DNA of 10,205 nt from an uncultured Oscillibacter sp. (lineage in GTDB: Bacteria > Bacillota > Clostridia > Oscillospirales > Oscillospiraceae), in contig CAMHDB010000046.1 of assembly GCA_946183715.1 (NCBI GenBank), positions 1 to 10,205 on the forward strand. Reading direction: 5' to 3'. The notes under the pieces are model-generated. The model was not told the origin of the DNA. It searched no databases and was given only the letters and a program-made list of their open reading frames with translations. Below, piece by piece: positions 1 to 6,777 of the stretch. The position numbers and the translations under genes are program-made. Positions within the stretch are counted from its first letter, which is position 1; each line of letters starts with the position of its first letter.

Positions 1-1
1 G

Positions 2-904
2 CGCGTGTTCCGGATTCTGGCGGAGGCGGAGGCGAAAGCCCACGGCGTATCGCTGGACAAAGTACACTTCCACGAAGTCGGCGCGGCGGATTCCATCGTC
101 GATATCGCGGCGGCGTCGGTGTGTTTCGACAGTCTCGGCGTAAAGGACTGTATCATTCCGGCACTGTACGAGGGTACCGGGAGCGTGCGCTGTCAGCACG
201 GGATTCTACCCGTACCCGTCCCGGCGGTACTGAATATTGCGGTAGCCCACGGACTGCCCTTGACGATTACGAACCGGCGCGGCGAACTCGTCACGCCGAC
301 GGGCGCGGCGCTCGCGGCGGCGTTCCGGACTTCCGGGAAGTTGCCGGAACGCTTCCGGATTCTGAAAACGGGCGTCGGCGCGGGGAAACGGGAGTACGAA
401 CGGCCCAGCCTGTTGCGGGTCATGCTGATTGAGGCGGAACAAACGCCGGAGACGGGCGAGACTTCCGACAGTCTGACGCTGTTGGAAACGAACGTGGACG
501 ACTGCACCGGGGAGGCCCTCGGCTATACTATGGAACAGTTGATGAACGCGGGCGCGCGCGACGTGTACTATACCCCGGTCTACATGAAGAAGAACCGCCC
601 CGGGTACCTGTTGAGCATCCTTTGCACGGAGGCCGAACGGGAGACTATGGAACGCCTGATTTTCACGCATACGACGACTATCGGCATTCGCCGGACAGCG
701 GTCGAGCGTACTGCGCTTGCGCGGCGTTCGGGGAAAGTCCGGACGAGCCTCGGGGAAGTCGAGGTAAAATACTGCACGGCCCCGGACGGCGAGCGGGTGT
801 CGCCGGAATACGAAAGCGTAGCGGCGATTTGCCGTAAGACCGGGGAATCGTTTCAGGCCGTCATGGAGCGCCTGCGCGCCGAATTGAGCGGAACAACGAA
901 ATAA
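2..904 (+). CDS. larC: LarC, nickel-pincer cofactor biosynthesis protein (5' truncated by window)
   Basis: LarC is the CTP-dependent cyclometallase that inserts nickel into the pyridinium bis-thiocarboxylate mononucleotide, the last step in making the nickel-pincer cofactor of lactate racemase and related enzymes (family knowledge). The 300 residues in view carry the DUF111 landmarks in order: FHEVGAADSIVDI near the left edge, then YEGTGSVRCQHGILPVPVPA, ELVTPTGAAL, GVGAGKREYERPS, and the C-terminal part beginning LLETNVDDCTGEALGY with THTTTIGIRR. The frame is open to the window edge and the family is usually about 400 residues, so roughly 100 N-terminal residues lie upstream; the GTG at 5 is not the real start. 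The two LarC regions, separate larC1/larC2 frames in Lactobacillus plantarum, are one uninterrupted frame here. A hairpin terminator follows 10 bases after the stop. Confidence in the family is high; no lactate racemase gene is visible. Confidence 0.95.
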   Translation, partial: RVFRILAEAEAKAHGVSLDKVHFHEVGAADSIVDIAAASVCFDSLGVKDCIIPALYEGTGSVRCQHGILPVPVPAVLNIAVAHGLPLTITNRRGELVTPTGAALAAAFRTSGKLPERFRILKTGVGAGKREYERPSLLRVMLIEAEQTPETGETSDSLTLLETNVDDCTGEALGYTMEQLMNAGARDVYYTPVYMKKNRPGYLLSILCTEAERETMERLIFTHTTTIGIRRTAVERTALARRSGKVRTSLGEVEVKYCTAPDGERVSPEYESVAAICRKTGESFQAVMERLRAELSGTTK

Positions 905-914
905 GCGTAACGCG

Positions 915-943
915 AAGGCCGCCCGGAATCCGGACGGCCTTTT
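915..943 (+). terminator. Rho-independent terminator of larC
   Basis: The stem is AAGGCCG (915-921) pairing with CGGCCTT (935-941), a C/A mismatch, then CCGG pairing with CCGG around an AAT triloop, followed by a short T run to 943. It sits between the convergent larC and yesL-like stops. On the minus strand no U-run follows, so termination of the galactosidase operon here would be weaker. Confidence 0.8.
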
Positions 944-945
944 CG

Positions 946-1662
946 TTACATATCCAGTTTTCGCATTTCCTCCAAAATCTCCGCCTCCGACTTTTCATCG
1001 GGTGCCTCCCCATCCGTGCCGTTGTCGACAGCGGACAGGTACGGCGCGAACTCCCGCGACAACAGCGACGCCGTAAGCATTTCGACGGCCCCGAAGCCCG
1101 CGAAACACCATAGAAACGCGTACAGGGGCAGATTCGACAGGTCGCTGTAGGTCAGGAACAGCGGAAAGACGTGGAAAAAGACGATGACGAGTAGATTTAC
1201 GGGCTTGTGGAACGCGAAGTAGAGACTGTGCCGGAGGAGTTCGGGGACTGTGCCCCGGAACGCCGACATCACCGGGAACAGGTAGAGCGTGAGAAGCACG
1301 ACCGCCGACGCCAGCATGACAAGTCCAAAACGAAAGGCGAGGAAGATTCCGCCGAACTGCCCGCACCAGTAGATTTCAAGCCCGAGGAAGCCCAGCAGGA
1401 AAAGAATGGCAATCCAGCAGGGGAGCGCCTGTTTGAAATTCATACGAAGCCCGCGCCAGAACGCGCCGAGGGGATTCAAGTCGTACTCGCCGCGCAGAGT
1501 GCGGAAGAATACGTAGTCCATAGCGGCCCACGCCGGGCCAATCGTCACGACGGGGAGCGTCAGCAGGACGAAGCACACGTTACAGGCAATGATAATCCAA
1601 CAGCGTGTCATAAGCTGTCCGAAGGCGCTGTCGTTGTCGAGGAAGCCGCGCAGCAGGTTCAT
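946..1662 (-). CDS. YesL/DUF624-family integral membrane protein
   Basis: This 238-residue protein matches the YesL (DUF624) family, whose members sit in carbohydrate-use loci of Firmicutes; the namesake is in the Bacillus subtilis rhamnogalacturonan cluster. The molecular role is not established. The family hallmark is the N-terminal segment with LTLPVVTIGPAWAAMDY (residues about 34-50). About five hydrophobic segments are visible (roughly 20-44, 80-100, 110-133, 152-172, 178-200), followed by an acidic cytoplasmic-looking tail with EAEILEEMRKL. The start at 1662 has a GGAGGT site 9 bases upstream. It overlaps the stop of the preceding gene as ATGA, indicating translational coupling. The same frame is open farther upstream to 2040, but that extension lies inside the preceding gene and lacks family similarity. 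It is the last gene of the AraC/alpha-galactosidase operon and may assist a sugar transporter encoded elsewhere (inference). Confidence 0.88.
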   Translation of the reverse strand: MNLLRGFLDNDSAFGQLMTRCWIIIACNVCFVLLTLPVVTIGPAWAAMDYVFFRTLRGEYDLNPLGAFWRGLRMNFKQALPCWIAILFLLGFLGLEIYWCGQFGGIFLAFRFGLVMLASAVVLLTLYLFPVMSAFRGTVPELLRHSLYFAFHKPVNLLVIVFFHVFPLFLTYSDLSNLPLYAFLWCFAGFGAVEMLTASLLSREFAPYLSAVDNGTDGEAPDEKSEAEILEEMRKLDM

Positions 1663-2339
1663 GACGGGTTCACCTCCGAAAGGACGTACTCCAAAAATCG
1701 CGCGACGGCGTCCGGGTGCGGGCAGTTCGCCGAGAGGCCCAAGGCACAAGTCCCGTCGTAGGCGTGGAACTCCGTGACCAGACAAGTGTCGCTGAGGTCG
1801 ATTCCAATCGGAAGCGGTTCCGTGCCGTATTCCGGATTCGCCGGGACGGCGTAGACGAGGCGGTCGGCGTACTTTTCCGCAAGTACGTTGCCCGACAAGT
1901 CCAGCAGGCGCCCGCGCGCGCCGAGTAATTCGAGGTCGCCGCGCTCCATCGTAATCGCGTCGAGCGTCCCGGCCTCCATGTAAGCGACGAAATACGTATA
2001 GTAGGCGTTGTAGCGGGTGTCGGACGGGTCGAAATAGCAACTGTTGTTGAAGTAGACGTTCTTCTCGCGGGTGTCGTACCCGGCGGCGTCGACGAAGCCG
2101 CGCCAGAGTTCCGAACCGTTGCCGACTTCCGCGTAGGTGTTGGCGAAGGTGATGTAAAACCAGTTGTCGGCGGGGACGGTGAGACGGTGTACGGTGATAT
2201 AGACTGTCAGGAACAGCAGGAAAGAGATACCAATCATCCAGAGCTTGTAATACTGCCAGACGTATTCGACTTTGGCGCGGCGGGACAGCGTGCGGAGTTT
2301 GCGCCGCTCCGACTGGTACCAGTGTTTGAGGCGTCCCAT
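1659..2339 (-). CDS. Single-pass membrane protein of unknown function, coupled to YesL
   Basis: I do not recognise a named family. The 226-residue product starts with a strongly basic cytoplasmic segment (residues 1-25, many K/R), has one membrane segment at about 33-50 (LWMIGISFLLFLTVYITV), and then about 175 residues that should lie outside the membrane. There is no lipobox or clear signal-peptidase site, so it is probably a membrane-anchored type II protein. The outer part contains YFDPSDTRYNAYYTYFVAYM and a following TLDAITMERGDLELL stretch, which faintly recalls a lobe of sugar-binding extracellular proteins (inference, weak). The ATG is one base after the alpha-galactosidase stop with no Shine-Dalgarno site of its own, so translation probably depends on reinitiation. 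Its stop overlaps the yesL-like start by 4 bases. The tight pairing suggests the two membrane proteins work together, perhaps in sensing or transport of galactosides. Confidence 0.75.
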   Translation of the reverse strand: MGRLKHWYQSERRKLRTLSRRAKVEYVWQYYKLWMIGISFLLFLTVYITVHRLTVPADNWFYITFANTYAEVGNGSELWRGFVDAAGYDTREKNVYFNNSCYFDPSDTRYNAYYTYFVAYMEAGTLDAITMERGDLELLGARGRLLDLSGNVLAEKYADRLVYAVPANPEYGTEPLPIGIDLSDTCLVTEFHAYDGTCALGLSANCPHPDAVARFLEYVLSEVNPS

Positions 2340-2340
2340 G

Positions 2341-4539
2341 TCAGTCAGCGCGGACGAAGTGGAGTTGCAGAGAGGGATAGTCGCCCCAGAACATCGGGAA
2401 GGTATAGCCGCCCGTCATGAGGGCCGCGCCCGAATAGCGCTCTTCCGAGCCTTCCAGCGTATAGGTAGCCTCCGGCGACAGCCCTTTCAGGCGGACGCGC
2501 AACAGGGGGGCGTTGGCCTGTACGCGCTTGACGACGAGGTTGACGAGGATTTCCGAGGCGTCGGGCGCGGCGAACTCCCACGCGCTGTAGCGTTCCTGTT
2601 CCTCCAGCTCGTTGAGGCGGTAGTAGACGCCGTTCTGAATGAGGGACTGTACTTTCTTGAAGTAGGCGACCTGTAAGCGAACCTCGTCCTTTTCGGAGGA
2701 GGACAGGCGGTTGAGGTCGAGTTCATAGCCGAACGTCCCGGACATGGCCACGACGCCGCGCGTGTAAAGCGTGGTTGTGCGCCCGGTCTGCTGGTTCGGA
2801 CAGGCCGAGACGTGCGCGCCTACGGCGGAAATCGGGTAGCCGAAGGAAGTGCCGTGCTGGATGTCGAGGCGTTCGATGGCGTCGGTGTCGTCGGAGCACC
2901 AGATTTGAGGCGTATAGTAGAGCATTCCGGCGTCGAAGCGCCCGCCGCCGCCCGCACAGCCTTCAAAGAGCACGTCGGGGAACTCTTGCGTCAGGCGTCC
3001 GATGAGGTCGTAGACGCCCAGCACATAGCGATAATTCATTTCGCCCTGACGTTCCGGCGGGAGCGCGTTGGAGTACACGTCCGACACACAGCGGTTCATG
3101 TCCCACTTGACATAGGAAATGTCGTGCTTGCGGAGCAGTCCGGCGAAGCAGTCGTAGAGGTAGTCGCGCACGTCCTGACGGGTCATGTCGAGTACGAGCT
3201 GATTCCGGCAGTACATCGGCGGGCGGCCCGGGGCGCGTAAGACCCATTCGGGGTGGGCGCGGAACAGGTCGGAATCCTCGTTGACCATCTCCGGCTCAAT
3301 CCAGATACCGAACCGCATGCCGAGTTCCTTAATCCCCGCAATCAGCGGGTCGAGGCCGCCGGGGAGCTTGCGTTCGTTGACGAACCAGTCGCCGAGGCCG
3401 GCGTTGTCGTCGTCGCGCGCGCCGAACCAGCCGTCGTCCATGACGAACAATTCCACGCCCAGTTCCGCCGCCTGTCGGGCGATATTGAGCAGGCGTTCCG
3501 TGGTGAAGTTCATAAACGTGGCTTCCCAGTTGTTGATGAGTACGGGGCGGCGCTTGTGTACATACTGACTGCGGCAGACATGCCAGCGTATCATGTCGTG
3601 GTACTGGTGGCTCAGCGTGGAAAAGCCGGAGGCGCTGTAGGAGAATAAGACTTGCGGGGCGAAGAAGTGTTCGCCGGGGCCGAGCGTCCAGCGGAACTGG
3701 CTGTCGTTGACGCCCGTCACGACGCGCACGCTGTCGAGGTAGTCGCGCTCAAATTCGGTCTTGTGGTTGCCGGACCAGAGGGGCATGAAGCCGTAGCACT
3801 CGCCGGAATACTCGCGGGTTTCGGGGGCGCAGAGAATCGTAAACGGGTTGTGGTGGTGGCTGCTCATGCCGCGCCGCGATTCGACGCTCTGGATATCGTG
3901 GGGGAGCGCGACGCGTTCGGCCTGACGTTCCATGCAGTGGCGTCCGTGGAAGTGGAGCAACTGCCAGCCGCCACAGGGCAGGTCGACGCAGGCGGAGGCG
4001 GCCTTTTCGAGATAAATCACGCTCTCGCCGCCGTTGACGATTTCGGCGGCGCGGGTGATGATGTCGCGTTCCTCGAATACGCCGTAGTAGAGGCGGACTT
4101 GCAGGGCGGAGGCGGTGTCGCGGAGGGTGACGACAAGCGTCATGGAGTCGCCGTCGCCGCGGTCGAACGCGGCGGGGAGGCCGGGGAGGGTGTACGCGCC
4201 GGGGAGGATTTCGTGTCCGGCGTAGCGGAGGTCGGCGGCGTAACTGCCGTCGGCGTGGACGGCGCACAGGGCCGCGACGCGGTAATCTCCGGCGTTGAAG
4301 CCGGTGTACTCCTGCGGCATGGTGTCGAGGGAGAACGAGCGGTCGCCGCGCAGTTCGGGAGGGTTGCCGGAGAAGCCCCGGTCGTAGTTGCGTTGCAGAT
4401 AGCGGAAGTCGGCCCCGTCGGCGCGCGCGCCGTAGTAGGTGTGCCGGAGGAAGCCGTGCCCGTCGGCGTACATCTGGTAGGTCGTGCGGCGCGTGTGGAG
4501 CGTCAGCAGACGCGTTTCGGGGTTGTAGAGAATGCTCAT
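2341..4539 (-). CDS. GH36 alpha-galactosidase
   Basis: This 732-residue enzyme is expected to hydrolyse terminal alpha-1,6-galactose from oligosaccharides such as melibiose, raffinose and stachyose. It has the usual GH36 length and order: an N-terminal beta-sandwich, a central TIM barrel (from about RRPVLINNWEATFMNF onward) and a C-terminal beta domain. The presumed nucleophile is D480 in YVKWDMNRC and the acid/base is D550 in WCSDDTDAIERL; the 70-residue spacing equals that of the characterised Geobacillus AgaA pair (D478/D548). The substrate-site motifs FVMDDGWFGARDDD, GIWIEPEMVN and EGCAGGGGRFD are also visible. No signal peptide is seen, so it is probably cytoplasmic and acts on imported sugar. 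I chose the ATG at 4539 because GGGAGG lies 9 bases upstream; the in-frame ATG at 4566 has no such site. It begins one base after the AraC-regulator stop and ends one base before the next gene. Confidence 0.96.
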   Translation of the reverse strand: MSILYNPETRLLTLHTRRTTYQMYADGHGFLRHTYYGARADGADFRYLQRNYDRGFSGNPPELRGDRSFSLDTMPQEYTGFNAGDYRVAALCAVHADGSYAADLRYAGHEILPGAYTLPGLPAAFDRGDGDSMTLVVTLRDTASALQVRLYYGVFEERDIITRAAEIVNGGESVIYLEKAASACVDLPCGGWQLLHFHGRHCMERQAERVALPHDIQSVESRRGMSSHHHNPFTILCAPETREYSGECYGFMPLWSGNHKTEFERDYLDSVRVVTGVNDSQFRWTLGPGEHFFAPQVLFSYSASGFSTLSHQYHDMIRWHVCRSQYVHKRRPVLINNWEATFMNFTTERLLNIARQAAELGVELFVMDDGWFGARDDDNAGLGDWFVNERKLPGGLDPLIAGIKELGMRFGIWIEPEMVNEDSDLFRAHPEWVLRAPGRPPMYCRNQLVLDMTRQDVRDYLYDCFAGLLRKHDISYVKWDMNRCVSDVYSNALPPERQGEMNYRYVLGVYDLIGRLTQEFPDVLFEGCAGGGGRFDAGMLYYTPQIWCSDDTDAIERLDIQHGTSFGYPISAVGAHVSACPNQQTGRTTTLYTRGVVAMSGTFGYELDLNRLSSSEKDEVRLQVAYFKKVQSLIQNGVYYRLNELEEQERYSAWEFAAPDASEILVNLVVKRVQANAPLLRVRLKGLSPEATYTLEGSEERYSGAALMTGGYTFPMFWGDYPSLQLHFVRAD

Positions 4540-4540
4540 G

Positions 4541-5449
4541 TTATGTTTCCTCCCTGCCTGTATCATCGGGCGCGTCGTCGGGGAGCGCGCCCTGCGAACG
4601 GTAGTTTCTCGGGCTGACGCCGTAGGCGCTTTTGAACATCTTGGAGAACGTCATCGGGTTCTCGTAGCCGATTTGCCGCGCGACTTCCTGTATGGGGTAG
4701 TTGGTGGTCAAAAGCAGGCGACAGGCGATATTCAGACGGTAGCGGAGCAAGTATTCCTGCGGGGAAAGGCCCGTCCGCTTTTTGAAGATATTCGTCAAAT
4801 AACTGCGGTTGATTCCGATATGCCGGGCGATATCCCGTATTTTGACGCTGGCGTACTCACAGCGAATCACGTCGAGGGCGTGGTCGACGTAGATGTCGGA
4901 GGAATCGTCGTGGCGGCGGGGCTGTGCGACGCGCTCCCCGGCCTCAATCATGCGCGCGATGAACTCGGTAGTCAGGCTCATGCGGCGGAGTTCGTTGGGT
5001 AACGTATTCTCGCGGCACTCCAACAGCTTCCACGTCAGCATAAGGAACTCGCTGGTATCGGCGCAGCAGTCGCGGGCGTTGACGCCGTCGGGGAATCCGG
5101 CGGCGTCCATGTAGCCCTTGGCCGACGCGCCGTTGAACGACACCCAGCAGTAGTGCCACGGGTCTTTCTCGTCGGCCTGATAGAAGACGGTCTCCGACGG
5201 TTTGAGCAAAAAGGCCTGACTGCCGTGTAAATGGTAGGTCTTACCGCCCACGCGCAGAGCGCCGCGCCCCGAGAGGATAACGTGCAAGTGGTAATTCTCC
5301 CGTATGCGCGGCCCCACGGTGAATCCGGGCTTGCACTGTTCCACGCCGCAGAAGGTCGGGTAAAGTTCCACATGGTGTTCCCGGCGGTATTTCAGACAGG
5401 TGACGTGCTTGGCCTTGTAGTAAGTAAACTCTTCGTTGTTAGGCTCCAT
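4541..5449 (-). CDS. AraC-family transcriptional regulator of the alpha-galactosidase operon
   Basis: This 302-residue regulator has an N-terminal cupin-like sensor domain (about residues 25-170; LHVILSGRGALRVGGKTYHL and the YCWVSFNG segment are typical) and a C-terminal double helix-turn-helix (about 190-290). The first helix pair is KIRDIARHIGINRSYLTNIF; the second carries the family signature IQEVARQIGYENPMTFSKMF leading to YGVSPRNYR. This arrangement is that of sugar-responsive activators such as MsmR and RafR, so it probably binds an alpha-galactoside and activates its own operon (inference from position). It is the first gene of the operon; its TAA stop is one base from the galactosidase ATG. 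The start at 5449 has an AAGGGA site about 9 bases upstream and lies about 45 bases downstream of a strong promoter. The specific ligand cannot be told from sequence. Confidence 0.93.
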   Translation of the reverse strand: MEPNNEEFTYYKAKHVTCLKYRREHHVELYPTFCGVEQCKPGFTVGPRIRENYHLHVILSGRGALRVGGKTYHLHGSQAFLLKPSETVFYQADEKDPWHYCWVSFNGASAKGYMDAAGFPDGVNARDCCADTSEFLMLTWKLLECRENTLPNELRRMSLTTEFIARMIEAGERVAQPRRHDDSSDIYVDHALDVIRCEYASVKIRDIARHIGINRSYLTNIFKKRTGLSPQEYLLRYRLNIACRLLLTTNYPIQEVARQIGYENPMTFSKMFKSAYGVSPRNYRSQGALPDDAPDDTGREET

Positions 5450-5494
5450 GTCGTCCGTTCCCTTCTTGAAACGTGTGATGTTTCGTAACTATCC

Positions 5495-5522
5495 ATTATA
5501 CGCGTTCCCGGCGCGTTTGCAA
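5495..5522 (-). promoter_or_regulatory. Sigma-A-type promoter of the araC/alpha-galactosidase operon
   Basis: On the minus strand there is TTGCAA (5522-5517), a 16-base spacer, and a perfect TATAAT (5500-5495). Transcription would start near 5488, giving a leader of about 40 bases before the regulator start. The -35 lies within an imperfect palindrome (CGTTTGCAAGCG, 10 of 12 positions symmetric), and the spacer holds a direct repeat AACGCG spaced 11 bases apart. Either could be an operator. The promoter call is firm; operator roles are inference. Confidence 0.75.
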
Positions 5523-5610
5523 GCGGTTCTTGTGGGGTATTTATGTGCTGGTGTGGGAATTTTTGACTGTCACGGGCGGGGGAGTTCGCATAGTCTGGGA
5601 GTGAAGAAAG

Positions 5611-5635
5611 AAAACGCCGGGAATCCGGGCGTTTT
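5611..5635 (+). terminator. Terminator-like hairpin in the leader of the ATPase gene
   Basis: AAAACG pairs with CGTTTT, flanking a CCGG/CCGG inner stem with a GAAT tetraloop and one bulged G (5629). The T side ends four bases long at 5635, only 6 bases before the GGGAGGT ribosome binding site of the downstream gene. It could be an attenuator of that gene, or a weak terminator of upstream transcription if the promoter lies between the hairpin and the gene. No clear plus-strand promoter was found to decide this. The inner CCGG-(G)AAT-CCGG motif is shared with the larC terminator. Confidence 0.5.
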
Positions 5636-5654
5636 CGTGGCGGGAGGTAGTGTT

Positions 5655-6737
5655 ATGGCGGCAACGCATTTCTTCGCGGGCGCGAACAGCGGCGAGGGCT
5701 TCCGGAACCTGTTTTCGGAAATCGTGGACATCGAGGAGGCGTTCGACTTCGTGATTCTGAAGGGCGGGCCGGGAATCGGGAAGAGCACGCTCATGAAGGA
5801 ACTCGGGCGGACGATGGAGGAGGCCGGAGTAAGCGTCGAATACCTGCACTGTTCGGGCGACCCGGCGTCGCTGGACGGGGTGGTATTCCCGGAATTGGGC
5901 TGCGCGGCGGCGGACGGCACTTCGCCGCACGTACTCGAACCGCGCTACCCGGCGGCGGTGGAGCGCTACTTGGACTTGGGCCGCTTCTACGACCTGATTG
6001 CCGCGAAAGCGTGCGCGGCGGAGGTGAAAGCGTACACCGTGGAATACAAGGCGGCGTATGCGCGGGCGTACCGGGCGATGAGGGCGGCGCGGACAGTGGA
6101 AATCAGCGCGGCGTCGGGGGTGTCGTTCGAGCGGGAGAGGGCGGAACGGCGTTTCCGCGGAATCGCGCTCCGGGAACTCCGGCGCAGGGGCGCGCAAAAG
6201 GGGCGTAGTGTACGGCGCTTTCTGGGTTCTCTGACCTGTCAGGGCTACGTGTGGCGCTTCGACAGCGTGGAGGCGCTCTGCCCGCGCGTGTACGAACTCC
6301 GCGACGCGTTCGGGTTCGCGGCCCCCATGCTGGAAGGCCTGCGGCGCGAGGCCGTGTCGCGACATTGGGACTGCATTTGCTGTATGTCGCCGGAGACCCC
6401 CGAGAATATCGAACACCTGTTGATTCCGGGCTTGGGGCTGGGCTTCGTGACGACGCGCGCGGGGATGGAGTACGGCGGGAAGGCGTTCCGGCGTGTACGC
6501 GTCGACGCCCTGACGACTGTCCGCGACCGGGGCGCGTTCCGGCTGGAAACCCGGATGGTGTCCGAACTCCGCCGCGAGGCGGCGTCGGCGCTCCGCGACG
6601 CCAAGGCCGCGCACGACAAATTAGAGGCCGTCTACCACCCCTACGCCGACTTCGAGGGCGTCAGCGGCGTGGCGGCACTGGAGGCCGGACGCCTTTTAGA
6701 CCGCCTCCGGACGGTTCGGGGCAGACGGCGCACATAA
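5655..6737 (+). CDS. PRK06851-like P-loop ATPase with degenerate second half
   Basis: This 360-residue protein resembles the PRK06851 family of uncharacterised P-loop NTPases, which are built from two homologous halves; no function is established. The N-terminal half has HFFAGANSGEGF (residues 5-16), a full Walker A loop GGPGIGKST (37-45, lysine 43), then HCSGDPASLDGVVFPEL (65-81) and DGTSPHVLEPRYP (87-99). A charged, alanine-rich helical linker (about 110-185) leads to the second half, which restarts at RFLGSLTCQG. There the loop position reads RDAFGFAAPMLEGL (216-229), without the GxxGxGK[ST] glycines and lysine, while the later landmarks survive as SPETPENIEHLLIPGL. The second half is therefore probably non-catalytic. 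The start at 5655 has GGGAGGT 6 bases upstream; the open frame to 5436 is excluded because it runs through the divergent promoter region. It is divergent from araC and convergent with the SSB-like gene, so apparently monocistronic. Confidence 0.8.
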   Translation: MAATHFFAGANSGEGFRNLFSEIVDIEEAFDFVILKGGPGIGKSTLMKELGRTMEEAGVSVEYLHCSGDPASLDGVVFPELGCAAADGTSPHVLEPRYPAAVERYLDLGRFYDLIAAKACAAEVKAYTVEYKAAYARAYRAMRAARTVEISAASGVSFERERAERRFRGIALRELRRRGAQKGRSVRRFLGSLTCQGYVWRFDSVEALCPRVYELRDAFGFAAPMLEGLRREAVSRHWDCICCMSPETPENIEHLLIPGLGLGFVTTRAGMEYGGKAFRRVRVDALTTVRDRGAFRLETRMVSELRREAASALRDAKAAHDKLEAVYHPYADFEGVSGVAALEAGRLLDRLRTVRGRRRT

Positions 6738-6777
6738 TCGCTACGCACTTCGGCGTGTTAGCCCGTCTCCGGACGGC

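Noticed and set aside
1663..2040. N-terminal extension of the yesL-like frame up to 2040
   Set aside because: It overlaps the coupled membrane-protein gene, its translation is Arg/Gly-rich and unlike the family, and ATG 1662 has an ideal ribosome binding site and the expected DUF624 start.
3652..4617. A 321-codon open frame on the plus strand opposite the alpha-galactosidase
   Set aside because: It is a shadow of a GC-rich gene: low-complexity Gly/Ala/Val-rich translation, no ribosome binding site, and full overlap with an unmistakable GH36 enzyme.
5436..5654. N-terminal extension of the ATPase frame up to 5436
   Set aside because: It would run through the divergent promoter and the leader hairpin; the family begins near the HFFAGANSGEGF segment, and ATG 5655 has GGGAGGT upstream.
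5541..6614. A 357-codon open frame on the minus strand opposite the ATPase gene
   Set aside because: Arg/Pro/His-rich translation with no recognisable domain or start site; the plus-strand frame has a Walker A motif and a good ribosome binding site.
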